This document shows, piece by piece, positions 1-6,345 of a stretch of 6,345 nt of DNA (position 1 is the first letter of the stretch; each line of letters starts with the position of its first letter). The translations under genes and the position numbers were made by a program. The notes beneath the pieces are model-generated. The model searched no databases, had not been told where the DNA came from, and saw only the letters and a list, made by a program, of their open reading frames with translations. The stretch lies in contig DAIMZM010000113.1 in NCBI GenBank assembly GCA_036733985.1, positions 1-6,345 on the forward strand. Direction: 5' to 3'. Source of the stretch: DAIMZM01 sp036733985. GTDB lineage: Bacteria > Bacillota > Dehalobacteriia > UBA4068.

Positions 1-82
1 CGCTTACTTGGTAGCTGAGAAGCTCGGGACGGCAAGCCTTGTGTGTTGAAGTAGGCCATTTTTGGCGATAGCGGCAGCGCTA

Positions 83-221
83 TTTGCGGATGGTTACACA
101 CAGGGAAAGCGTCCGGGCTTATTTTTGTGTCCGGATAGCCTGGGCAACCATCATGCAAACGAAACGGCTGACCGCTTTGAGGAGGACTTCGGTTCCACGC
201 AGTCGTTGTCGTTTGCTTTTT
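83..221 (+). promoter_or_regulatory. Candidate riboswitch-like leader: aptamer-like fold overlapping a terminator
   Basis: Seen by hand folding. Bases 89-95 (GATGGTT) are fully complementary to 146-152 (AACCATC), and 83-87 (TTTGC) to 155-159 (GCAAA). Together they form a closing stem with a small internal loop (88 against 153-154). Inside it, 111-119 pairs with 137-145 in nine pairs, two of them G-U, and this helix stacks directly on the closing stem. The joining strand 96-110 contains ACACA (98-102), which can pair with TGTGT (126-130) in the hairpin loop as a pseudoknot. The 3' side of the closing stem takes five bases of the 5' arm of the terminator at 155-221, so the two folds compete. 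If ligand or protein stabilises the first fold, termination should be blocked (an ON switch). I recognise no known riboswitch class. Chance complementarity of this size is possible in 270 nt, so confidence is modest. Confidence 0.38.
155..221 (+). terminator. Strong intrinsic terminator upstream of the operon
   Basis: GCAAACGA (155-162) pairs perfectly with TCGTTTGC (209-216). The stem continues as AACGGCTG (163-170) with CAGTCGTT (200-207), with one G-U pair and a single bulged G at 208. That gives 16 base pairs followed at once by TTTTT (217-221). The apical part 171-199 can form ACCG/CGGT or a small GGAC-TTCG-GTTC tetraloop hairpin. The T-tract ends 52 nt before the first start codon, and I see no convincing -35/-10 pair between it and the gene. 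Transcription of the operon therefore probably has to read through it, which favours an attenuator. The alternative is that it ends an upstream transcript and an atypical promoter lies between 222 and 260. Confidence 0.75.
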
Positions 222-258
222 GTATGCCTGTTTCAGCGTTTGGAGAAGAGTACAAAGA

Positions 259-265
259 AAAGGAG
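259..265 (+). promoter_or_regulatory. Ribosome binding site setting a TTG start for the hyuA-type gene
   Basis: AAAGGAG ends 8 nt before the TTG at 274. The family's N-terminal motif D-I-G-G-T-F-T-D lies only seven residues after that TTG, as usual in HyuA proteins. An upstream in-frame TTG at 220 sits inside the terminator T-tract, has no ribosome binding site and would add 18 unrelated residues. Confidence 0.85.
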
Positions 266-273
266 TGAGGACA

Positions 274-2340
274 TTGAGGTATCGCATTGGTGTGGATATC
301 GGCGGGACGTTTACGGACTGCGTGGTGATCACGGACAGCGGTTCGATCTATACGTTTAAGGAGCTATCCACTCCCGAAGACCAGTCCATCGGCCTGTACA
401 ATGTGATCAGGAAAGCGGCGCAATTTTTTGAGAAGGACCTGACGGAGTTTTTGGGCGGGGCGGATTTGTTTGCCCACGGCACCACCGTGGCTACGAATAC
501 GCTGCTCACCGGCACCGGGGCCAAAACCGGCCTGATCCTGACCAAGGGGTTCCGGGACACCATTGAAATGCGGCGGGCCCACAAGGACAATATCTGGGAT
601 TTGTTCCTTTACACGCCCCAGCCGCTGGTGCCCCGTTATCTGCGCCGGGGGGTCAGCGAGCGCCTGGATTACCGGGGCGCTGTGGTAACGGAGCTGGACG
701 AAGGGGAAGTCAGGGCCGTCTGCCGGGATTTCCGGGAAGAGGGCGTGGAATCCGTAGCCATCTGCACGCTGTTTTCCTACCTGAACGACGTCCATGAAAA
801 ACGGATCAAGGAGATCGTGGAGCAGGAGCTGCCGGGCATTTTCGTCTCCCGTTCTTCCGAAGTGCTGCCCCAGATCCGGGAATACGAGCGTTCCTCCACC
901 ACCGTGGCCAACGCCTATGTGGGGCCGAAGCTGACCGTCTATCTGACCAATCTGGAAGACAAGCTGAAGAAAGACGGCCTGGCCAAGGCTTTTTATGTGG
1001 TGGCCTCCAACGGGGGCATGATGACCGCGGATACGGCGATCCGCCACGCTTCGGCCACGCTGCTGTCCGGCCCGGCCGCCGGGGCTACCGGGGCGATCTT
1101 TTTCGCCAACCTGACCGGCAACCGCAACCTGATCCTCATGGATATGGGCGGCACCAGCTTTGACGTGTCGCTGATCAGCGACGCCGCGGTGACCCTGTCC
1201 ACGGAAGGGGAGATCGCCGGCTACCGGGTGGCCAAGCCGATGATCGATATCCATACCATCGGCGCCGGCGGCGGTTCCATTGCCTGGATCGACCAATGGG
1301 GCATGCTGAACGTGGGCCCGGAATCGGCTTATTCCTATCCCGGCCCGGTTTGCTATGACCGGGGCGGCGTCAAGCCCGCGGTTACCGACGCCAACCTGCT
1401 GCTGGGTTACTTAAACAAAGATTTCTTCCTGGGCGGCGAGATGCAGATCAACTATGACAACTGCTACCGGATGATGAAAGAGAAGATCGCCGATCCCCTG
1501 GGCATGACGGTGGAAGAGGCTGCCTGCGGCGTGTTCCAGATCGTCAACCAGAATATGGCCGACGCCACCAAGGTGGTTTCGGTGCAAAAAGGCTTTGACC
1601 CCCGGGAATTCGCCCTGGTCAGCGCCGGCGGCGCCTGCTCCATCCACGCCTGCAAGATCGCGGAGGAAGTGGGTTCCGGCCGGGTCATCGTGCCCAAGGC
1701 CGCTTCCGTGTTCTGCGCCCTGGGCATGCTGGAATCGGATATCCGCCTGGATAATGTGCGCAGCTTCATCGGCGCCATCCCCGGCCTGGACCTGGCGGCT
1801 TTCAATGCCTGCATTGCCGAGGCCGAGGCCGACGCCATGGCTGAGCTGGCCCATGAAGGGGTGCGGCCGGAAGAATCCGCCCTGGAGCGGTATTTGGATA
1901 TCCGCTATGTGGGCCAGCACCATGAGGTCACGGTGCCCATGCCCAATAATTGCCTGATCAGCGAGGCCCAGGTGGCGGAGATCGCCGAGACCTTCCACAG
2001 CGCCCATGAGCGCCTCTACAGCTATTGCACGCTGGAAACGCCCATTGAGATCATCAACCTGCGGGTCACGGCGGTGGGCCATGTGGAAAAAACCGGCCTG
2101 GAAGAGCTGGCGGGCAGCGATACCACCATCGAGCAGGCGATCAAGAATACCCGCCCCCTGTATTTCCAGGAATACCAGGACTGGAAGGATACGCCGGTTT
2201 ATGACCGCAACAAGCTCTATACCGGCCATGTCATCCCCGGCCCGGCTGTCATCGAAGAGCGGATCACCACGGTGATCGTCCATCCCAATTGGAACGCCCG
2301 CATCGATGGGTTCGGCAACGTCGTTATGGAGGTGAAATAA
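274..2340 (+). CDS. hyuA: Hydantoinase/oxoprolinase family protein, HyuA-type ATP-binding subunit
   Basis: The 688-residue protein is of normal length for HyuA-type subunits (N-methylhydantoinase A, related to acetone carboxylase beta and the N-terminal half of 5-oxoprolinase). Visible family motifs are the first actin/ASKHA-like phosphate loop DIGGTFTD (8-15), HGTTVATNTLL (68-78), SNGGMM (245-250), LSGPAAG (264-270), the second phosphate loop MDMGGTSFDVSL (289-300), GAGGGSI (330-336) and the GPES...YPGPVCYDRGG region (347-365). Family knowledge: this subunit phosphorylates or activates a ring carbonyl of a cyclic amide with ATP, and the HyuB partner completes ring opening, in the cytosol. 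The TTG start is chosen from the ribosome binding site at 259-265 and the motif position. Its stop codon abuts the start of the hyuB-type gene, which implies coupled translation in equal amounts. The substrate cannot be read from sequence: hydantoin, N-methylhydantoin, oxoproline or another lactam or imide are all possible. No signal peptide or membrane segment is seen. Confidence 0.93.
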   Translation: MRYRIGVDIGGTFTDCVVITDSGSIYTFKELSTPEDQSIGLYNVIRKAAQFFEKDLTEFLGGADLFAHGTTVATNTLLTGTGAKTGLILTKGFRDTIEMRRAHKDNIWDLFLYTPQPLVPRYLRRGVSERLDYRGAVVTELDEGEVRAVCRDFREEGVESVAICTLFSYLNDVHEKRIKEIVEQELPGIFVSRSSEVLPQIREYERSSTTVANAYVGPKLTVYLTNLEDKLKKDGLAKAFYVVASNGGMMTADTAIRHASATLLSGPAAGATGAIFFANLTGNRNLILMDMGGTSFDVSLISDAAVTLSTEGEIAGYRVAKPMIDIHTIGAGGGSIAWIDQWGMLNVGPESAYSYPGPVCYDRGGVKPAVTDANLLLGYLNKDFFLGGEMQINYDNCYRMMKEKIADPLGMTVEEAACGVFQIVNQNMADATKVVSVQKGFDPREFALVSAGGACSIHACKIAEEVGSGRVIVPKAASVFCALGMLESDIRLDNVRSFIGAIPGLDLAAFNACIAEAEADAMAELAHEGVRPEESALERYLDIRYVGQHHEVTVPMPNNCLISEAQVAEIAETFHSAHERLYSYCTLETPIEIINLRVTAVGHVEKTGLEELAGSDTTIEQAIKNTRPLYFQEYQDWKDTPVYDRNKLYTGHVIPGPAVIEERITTVIVHPNWNARIDGFGNVVMEVK
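2328..2335 (+). promoter_or_regulatory. Ribosome binding site of the hyuB-type gene, inside the end of hyuA
   Basis: GGAGGTGA lies within the last codons of the upstream gene, five nt before the ATG at 2341. Stop TAA (2338-2340) and start ATG (2341-2343) are directly adjacent, so ribosomes finishing HyuA can re-initiate. This fits a two-subunit enzyme. Confidence 0.8.
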
Positions 2341-4113
2341 ATGGCTGCCGTTGATCATATCAGCAAAGAGAAGAAAAAAGAATTTGAAGGCGCGAAGGAT
2401 CCCATCACCTTTGCCGTGATCTATAACCGCCTGCTGACCATTAACCGGGAAATGGGCATTACCATGGTGAATACCTCCATCTCGCCTATTTTTGCCGAGA
2501 CCCACGACTTTTCCTGCGCCATCTGCGACTGGGACTGCCGCATTGTCTCCCAGGTGGACGGGGTGCCTTCCCATACCGCTTCGGCCATGGAATCGGTGAA
2601 GGCCGTGGTGGCCTATTTTGGCGAGGATCTCCATGACGGGGATGTGTTCGTGCTGAACGACCCCTATTCCGGCGGCACCCATTTGCAGGACGTGACCATC
2701 ATGAAGCCGGTGTTCTTCAACGGCCGGCTGCAGTTCATTTCCATCAACCGGGCCCACCACGGCGATGTGGGCGGCATGGAAGCGGGCTCTTACTGCCCCA
2801 ATGCCACGGAGCTGTTCCATGAGGGCATCCGCATCCCGCCGGTGCGCATTTACCGGAACAATAAGCCCATCCAGGACGTGATCGACATGATCCGCATCAA
2901 TACCCGCATGCCCGACGATATCTGGGTGGACATCAAAGCCCAGGTGGCCTCCTGCAATGTGGGGGAGAAGCGCATCCTGGAAATGATGGCCAAATACGGG
3001 GAGGAGAAAACCCGGGAAACCATCGAGGATATCCATCTCTACGCGGAAAGCCGGATGCGGGCGGAAATCGCCAAGCTGCCGGACGGCGAGTATTACGGCC
3101 ACGCCACCCTGGACAATGACGGCTTCAGCGACGACCCCATTGACATCAAGGTCAAGATCACCATTAAAGGCGACCAGGCCTATGTGGACTTTGCGGGCTC
3201 CAGCCCCCAGGTGACCGGGCCTTCCAACTCGCCGAAAGCCAATACGGATACCTGTGTTTACGTGGCCTTCCTCACCACGGTGACCACGCCGGATATTCCC
3301 CATAACGAAGGCGTGTACCGGCCCATCGCCATCACCGCCCCGGAAGGCAGCGTGGTCAATTCCAATTTCCCCGCGCCGGTGGCCTACTGCACCCTGGATA
3401 CGGCCTGCGCCATTCTGGAAGCCTGCTGGATGGCCCTCTCCGAAATTTTGCCCGACCGGGTGCCCGCGGGCTGGAACCGCTGGAACGGCCCCACCATCAC
3501 CGGCGTCGACCCCCGGAGCAACGGCTTTTACGTGATGTTCGGTTTCAACGGCTTCGGCGGCGCCGGCGGCGCCAAGGGCGCGGACGGCCGCCATTATATC
3601 GGCGACGGCATTGACCTGGGCGGCTTGATCGCGCCGAATATTGAGACCAATGAAGTGGATTACCCCCATCTGACGGAATTCAACGAATTTACCACCGACA
3701 GCTGCGGCGCCGGCGAATTCCGGGGCGGCTGCGGCGCCCGTTACCGCATCAAGTTTTATGAAGAGGCGGAAACCGACCTGGTGATGTTCGGCGACGGCCG
3801 CAAATTCGCCCCCTACGGCCTCTTCGGCGGCAAGGAAGGCTCCCTGAACATGGCTTATTTGAACGAAGGCCGGGAAGATGAGCGGCTGCTGCCCTCCAAG
3901 GGCGTTTCCCAGGTAATCGGCGCCGGCACCTTCACCAGCTATCCTTCCGGCGGCGGCGGCTGGGGCGACCCGCGCCGGCGTCCGGCGGAGACCGTGGCCC
4001 TGGATGTGAAGAACGGTTATGTGTCCAAACAGGCCGCCTACGACGTCTACGGCGTGGCGCTCCATGAGGATTTCACCGTTGACCAGGCCAAGACCAAGGA
4101 ACTCCGGGCTTAA
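2341..4113 (+). CDS. hyuB: Hydantoinase B/oxoprolinase family protein, HyuB-type subunit
   Basis: The 590-residue protein is of typical length for HyuB (N-methylhydantoinase B, acetone carboxylase alpha family). Motifs in order are the N-terminal SPIFAETHDFSCAI segment (48-61), the hallmark NDPYSGGTHLQD (106-117), RAHHGDVGG (137-145), EGIRIPPVRI (161-170) and the C-terminal glycine-rich GGGGWGDPRRRP (537-548). The acidic and histidine residues of these first motifs (E53, H114, D117, H139, H140) correspond to the probable metal and active site in relatives, an assignment made from family memory and not checked by alignment. Role: partner of the HyuA-type subunit in ATP-dependent opening of a cyclic ureide, imide or lactam. 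It starts directly at the hyuA stop codon. Nothing suggests a frameshift or truncation. A carboxylase role of the acetone or acetophenone carboxylase kind is less likely because no small extra subunit gene is present, but the sequence does not exclude it. Confidence 0.93.
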   Translation: MAAVDHISKEKKKEFEGAKDPITFAVIYNRLLTINREMGITMVNTSISPIFAETHDFSCAICDWDCRIVSQVDGVPSHTASAMESVKAVVAYFGEDLHDGDVFVLNDPYSGGTHLQDVTIMKPVFFNGRLQFISINRAHHGDVGGMEAGSYCPNATELFHEGIRIPPVRIYRNNKPIQDVIDMIRINTRMPDDIWVDIKAQVASCNVGEKRILEMMAKYGEEKTRETIEDIHLYAESRMRAEIAKLPDGEYYGHATLDNDGFSDDPIDIKVKITIKGDQAYVDFAGSSPQVTGPSNSPKANTDTCVYVAFLTTVTTPDIPHNEGVYRPIAITAPEGSVVNSNFPAPVAYCTLDTACAILEACWMALSEILPDRVPAGWNRWNGPTITGVDPRSNGFYVMFGFNGFGGAGGAKGADGRHYIGDGIDLGGLIAPNIETNEVDYPHLTEFNEFTTDSCGAGEFRGGCGARYRIKFYEEAETDLVMFGDGRKFAPYGLFGGKEGSLNMAYLNEGREDERLLPSKGVSQVIGAGTFTSYPSGGGGWGDPRRRPAETVALDVKNGYVSKQAAYDVYGVALHEDFTVDQAKTKELRA

Positions 4114-4133
4114 GCATCAAGGATAACCATTTG

Positions 4134-4139
4134 AGGAGG
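4134..4139 (+). promoter_or_regulatory. Ribosome binding site of the opine dehydrogenase-like gene
   Basis: A perfect AGGAGG lies nine nt before the ATG at 4149. It decides the start: an in-frame TTG at 4131 would overlap the site and add six residues (MRRKQV) before the nucleotide-binding strand, so it is rejected. Confidence 0.85.
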
Positions 4140-4148
4140 AAACAAGTA

Positions 4149-5288
4149 ATGGAAATTAAGAAAGTCTGCATCCTGGGCGCCGGTAACGGCGGTTATATGA
4201 GCGCCGTGGACATGAACGGCTATCTCGGCTATGAGGTGACGATTTTCGAGAGCCTTCCCGGCAGGCTGGACGAGGTGAAACAAAGCGGCCAGATCGCCCT
4301 TTGCGACATCGATTCTAAGCCCGTGGGCGTGGTGGGCAAAGTCACGGTCTGCGACACCGCGGCTGAGGCCGTCAGCGGCGCGGAGGTGATCCTGAACCCG
4401 GTGCCTTTCTTCGCGGTGAAAACTTACGCGGATTTGGCCGCCCCCCATCTGAAAGACGGCCAGGTGGTGATCTGCCTGGGCAAGGGCGGCGCTTCCCTGG
4501 TCTGGCGGAAGGCCCTGGACGCCTGCGGCAATACCGCCAAGGTCTATCTGGCGGACTGCAATACCCTGCCTTACGGCGCTTCCCGCCTGGACGGCGCCCG
4601 GGTCCGCCTGGAATCCCGCACCTACAGCCTGCTCTTCGCCTGCTTCCCCGCCAAGGATATGGACTATGTCTGGGACATCCTGACCCAGCTCTATCCGGCG
4701 GAAATCGGCTATAAGCTGCGCCGGGGCGCCAATGTGATCGATTCCCTGCTGGTAGACTACAATGCCATCACCCATACCCCGCCCATGATCTGCAACGCCG
4801 CCACCATTGCCAGCGGTGATCCGGATTTCCACCTCTTCGGCGTGAAGGAGAACCCCAAGCCGGTGGTCAACCTGATCGAAGGCATTGACCGGGAGCGGAT
4901 GGCCATTGGCGAAAAGCTGGGCATGAAGCAGTATACCCTGGAAGAGGAGATCCTGATGGTGGGCTGGAACCGGGATAATGCCGACTATGTGCTGCCGATT
5001 TACGAAGCCATCCACACGCCTTTCCTGGAAGTCTGCGAAGGCCCCTTTACCCTGAGCGCCCGCCATCTCACCGAGGATATCCCCTATGGCCTGGTCACTT
5101 ATTCCTCCCTGGGCAGGCTGCTGGGGGTGCCCACGCCGGTCTGCGACGCCGTGACCACCATTGCCGAGGGCCTGCTGGGCCGGGACTTCCACAGCAGCGA
5201 TTGCCGCACCATCAAAGAGCTGGGCCTGAATGAAGACTGGAGCGTGGAGCAGATCAAGCAATATCTCTACGACGGAAAAGTCGGCTAG
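4149..5288 (+). CDS. NAD(P)-dependent octopine/nopaline dehydrogenase family protein
   Basis: The 379-residue protein has the two-domain layout of opine dehydrogenases. The N-terminal Rossmann fold shows ILGAGNGG (8-15), starting eight residues from the N-terminus. The C-terminal helical domain carries NAITHTPPMICNA (205-217), with N205 and H209 in the positions of the N-x(3)-H catalytic motif. Further on is RHLTEDIPYGLV (305-316), matching the conserved R-Y-x-x-E-D-x-P-x-G segment whose arginine anchors a substrate carboxylate in octopine dehydrogenase. Family reaction: reversible reductive condensation of an amino acid amine with a 2-oxo acid, or oxidative cleavage of the resulting opine. 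Other members with this fold oxidise hydroxy compounds, so the substrate is open. It follows hyuB by 35 nt with no terminator between. Context suggests catabolism, possibly oxidative cleavage of a secondary amine released by the neighbouring enzymes (inference). Cytosolic; no signal peptide. Confidence 0.88.
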   Translation: MEIKKVCILGAGNGGYMSAVDMNGYLGYEVTIFESLPGRLDEVKQSGQIALCDIDSKPVGVVGKVTVCDTAAEAVSGAEVILNPVPFFAVKTYADLAAPHLKDGQVVICLGKGGASLVWRKALDACGNTAKVYLADCNTLPYGASRLDGARVRLESRTYSLLFACFPAKDMDYVWDILTQLYPAEIGYKLRRGANVIDSLLVDYNAITHTPPMICNAATIASGDPDFHLFGVKENPKPVVNLIEGIDRERMAIGEKLGMKQYTLEEEILMVGWNRDNADYVLPIYEAIHTPFLEVCEGPFTLSARHLTEDIPYGLVTYSSLGRLLGVPTPVCDAVTTIAEGLLGRDFHSSDCRTIKELGLNEDWSVEQIKQYLYDGKVG

Positions 5289-5305
5289 CCCCTGTGGGGG
5301 ATTTT
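5289..5305 (+). terminator. Small GC hairpin with short T run between genes, weak
   Basis: CCCC (5289-5292) and GGGG (5296-5299) form a four-pair hairpin with a three-base loop directly after the stop codon, followed by GATTTT. This is too short for an efficient terminator. It may cause partial polarity or protect an mRNA end before the last gene, or be chance. The next 33 nt are AT-rich and lead into the downstream ribosome binding site. Confidence 0.2.
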
Positions 5306-5324
5306 CAATTACAAATAAAAAACT

Positions 5325-5331
5325 AAGGAGG
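5325..5331 (+). promoter_or_regulatory. Ribosome binding site of the carbamoyltransferase gene
   Basis: AAGGAGG lies seven nt before the ATG at 5339, within an AT-rich intergenic stretch. It supports that ATG as the start. Confidence 0.85.
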
Positions 5332-5338
5332 CAAGACC

Positions 5339-6331
5339 ATGAATCCGCTAAAAGGAAGAAGCATTTTAGGCATTAACGAACTGCGGCCCGAAGAGATCGA
5401 CTTTATCCTCAGCGTCTCCCATGACTTCAAACGCCAGTTCCACCGGGGCGAGCAGCATGAATATCTCCGGGGCAAGAGCCTGGCCGGTATTTTCAATACC
5501 CAGTCCACCCGCACCAGCTGCTCTTTTGAAACCGCTATGACCGCCCTGGGCGGCCATATGCTCTGGCTGGATAAGCACCGCATCTGGGCCGGGGAAGCCG
5601 GCGCCGAGAACTGGCATGACACCATCAAGACCCTGACCCGCTATGTCCACGGCATCGCCCACCGCCCGGTGACCCGGGAGATGCTGGAAGAGACCCATGC
5701 CCTGGCCACGGTGCCGGTGATCAACGCCTCCTGCCCGGTGGAGCATCCCACCCAGGCCCTGGCCGACGTGATGACCATGCAGGAATACGGCGGCGGCAGC
5801 GTCAAAGGCGCGAAAGTGGCCTTCTGCTGGGGCTACGGCGAGCTGAACCCCCCGGCGGGCCTTACCAACTCCACCCTGGCCATGGCCACCCGCCTGGGCT
5901 TTGACGTGACCATCGCCTGCCCCGAAGGCATGGATCCGGATCCCCGTTACGTCAAGGAAGCCCTGGACGGCCAGGCCGACGCCGGCAATAAGGTAGAGAT
6001 CGTCCATTCTTATGAGGAAGCCACCAAGGACGCGGACTTCATCAATATCTACGGCTGGGTTTCCCCGGAAATCTTTGCCGAAGGCCCTGCCACCGGCTAC
6101 CGGGGCAATCCGGAATTCGCCGCCTACAAAGAGACCCTGAAGCATTGGTGCGTGGACGAGAAGGTTATCAGCTCCGCCCCCAAACGGGTCAAGGTCATGC
6201 ATTGCCTGCCTGCCGCCAGAGGCGAGGAAGTCACCGACGGCGTCCTGGACGGCCCCAATTCCATCATCTTCGACGAAGCTGAAAACCGTATGCATACCAT
6301 CAAGGCCCTCTTGGCCCTCCTCTTGGCCTAA
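5339..6331 (+). CDS. Ornithine/aspartate carbamoyltransferase family protein, probably not acting on ornithine
   Basis: The 330-residue protein is of normal length and complete. The carbamoyl-phosphate site is intact: STRTS (56-60, with R58 as the key arginine), R109 in HGIAHRP, HPTQ (136-139), HCLP (288-291) and R317 in ENRMHT. Two features differ from ornithine carbamoyltransferase. The second arginine of STRTR is serine (S60), and the ornithine-binding D-x-x-x-S-M-G loop is replaced by IYGWVSPE (237-244). The segment CWGYGELNPPAGLTNS (163-178), with its inserted prolines, and HWCVDEKVI (269-277) before HCLP resemble the knotted N-acetylornithine/N-succinylornithine/YgeW-like transcarbamylases as I remember them. 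Reaction class: transfer of a carbamoyl group between carbamoyl phosphate and an amine, reversible. Following a hydantoinase pair, it may run towards carbamoyl phosphate (inference). It is the last gene in the window; only 14 nt follow, so an operon continuation is unseen. Substrate unknown; an annotation as argF would mislead. Confidence 0.88.
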   Translation: MNPLKGRSILGINELRPEEIDFILSVSHDFKRQFHRGEQHEYLRGKSLAGIFNTQSTRTSCSFETAMTALGGHMLWLDKHRIWAGEAGAENWHDTIKTLTRYVHGIAHRPVTREMLEETHALATVPVINASCPVEHPTQALADVMTMQEYGGGSVKGAKVAFCWGYGELNPPAGLTNSTLAMATRLGFDVTIACPEGMDPDPRYVKEALDGQADAGNKVEIVHSYEEATKDADFINIYGWVSPEIFAEGPATGYRGNPEFAAYKETLKHWCVDEKVISSAPKRVKVMHCLPAARGEEVTDGVLDGPNSIIFDEAENRMHTIKALLALLLA

Positions 6332-6345
6332 TCCTGGGATGCGGG

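Noticed and set aside
2..49. Possible 3' end of an upstream gene (15 codons, AYLVAEKLGTASLVC, then TGA)
   Set aside because: The frame is open from the window edge but far too short to judge, and its codon use is not clearly coding. It would explain the terminator at 155-221 as that gene's end, though the terminator would lie more than 100 nt after the stop.
20..57. Resemblance of GGGACGGCAAGCC to the GGGACGCAAAGCC core of c-di-GMP-I riboswitches, and of CCTGGGC (139-145) to the 3' end of ZTP riboswitches
   Set aside because: Only short fragments match. The receptor helices and other conserved blocks of either class are missing, so I treat both as chance.
46..74. Sigma-A-like promoter with TTGAAG (46-51) and a -10 about 17 nt later
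   Set aside because: The -10 position reads TAGCGG, a poor match to TATAAT. No convincing promoter was found anywhere in 1-273.
67..84. Hairpin GATAGCG-GCAG-CGCTATT as a terminator
   Set aside because: The stem is real (seven pairs, one G-U) but no T-tract follows. It may be a side element of the leader, and its last bases compete with the 83-87 stem.
62..268. 68-codon open frame starting with TTG in the leader
   Set aside because: It has no ribosome binding site, runs straight through the terminator hairpin and has no recognisable protein pattern. Structure explains this region better.
1411..4065. Very long open frame on the minus strand (884 codons), with similar ones at 364-1296, 4110-5261 and 5366-6295
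   Set aside because: They lie exactly antisense to genes with clear family motifs. Their His/Gly/Ala-rich translations are the usual by-product of GGC/GCC/ATC-rich codons on the other strand, and no family motif is visible in them.

Overview
The window holds one co-directional (+ strand) cluster of four complete genes behind an unusual 5' leader. In order they are: an ATP-dependent hydantoinase/oxoprolinase pair (HyuA-type, 274-2340; HyuB-type, 2341-4113), an octopine/nopaline (opine) dehydrogenase family protein (4149-5288), and an aspartate/ornithine-carbamoyltransferase family enzyme (5339-6331). Gaps between genes are 0, 35 and 50 nt. Every gene has a strong AGGAGG-type ribosome binding site, so the set reads as one operon. 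The coding DNA is GC-rich with heavy use of GGC, GCC, CTG and ATC codons. The strong Shine-Dalgarno sites, a TTG start and the hairpin-plus-T-tract terminator suggest a moderately GC-rich Bacillota, probably an anaerobe of a Negativicutes or Clostridia type. The organism call is inference from style, not from a marker gene.

Region by region: positions 1-273 contain no gene I can defend. They hold a strong intrinsic terminator (155-221) upstream of the first start codon. Just before it is a foldable element (83-159) whose closing stem shares five bases with the 5' arm of the terminator. That is the layout of a riboswitch or attenuator, and I recognise no known class in it. From 274 on, the DNA is almost entirely coding. 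The long antisense open frames are shadows of the GC-rich codon pattern.

How the genes may work together (inference): HyuA/HyuB hydrolyse a cyclic ureide, imide or lactam at the cost of ATP. If the ring is a hydantoin or similar ureide, the product is an N-carbamoyl compound. The carbamoyltransferase keeps the carbamoyl-phosphate site but lacks the ornithine-binding D-x-x-x-S-M-G signature. It looks closer to the knotted N-acetyl/N-succinylornithine and YgeW-like branch, so it could run phosphorolytically and yield carbamoyl phosphate plus a free amine. The opine dehydrogenase could then split a secondary-amine (opine-like) product oxidatively into an amino acid and a 2-oxo acid, making NAD(P)H. 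This would be a compact catabolic route for N-substituted cyclic ureides that recovers the ATP spent on ring opening, provided a carbamate kinase exists elsewhere. No kinase, transporter or regulator gene lies in the window. I do not recognise this four-gene combination as a described pathway.
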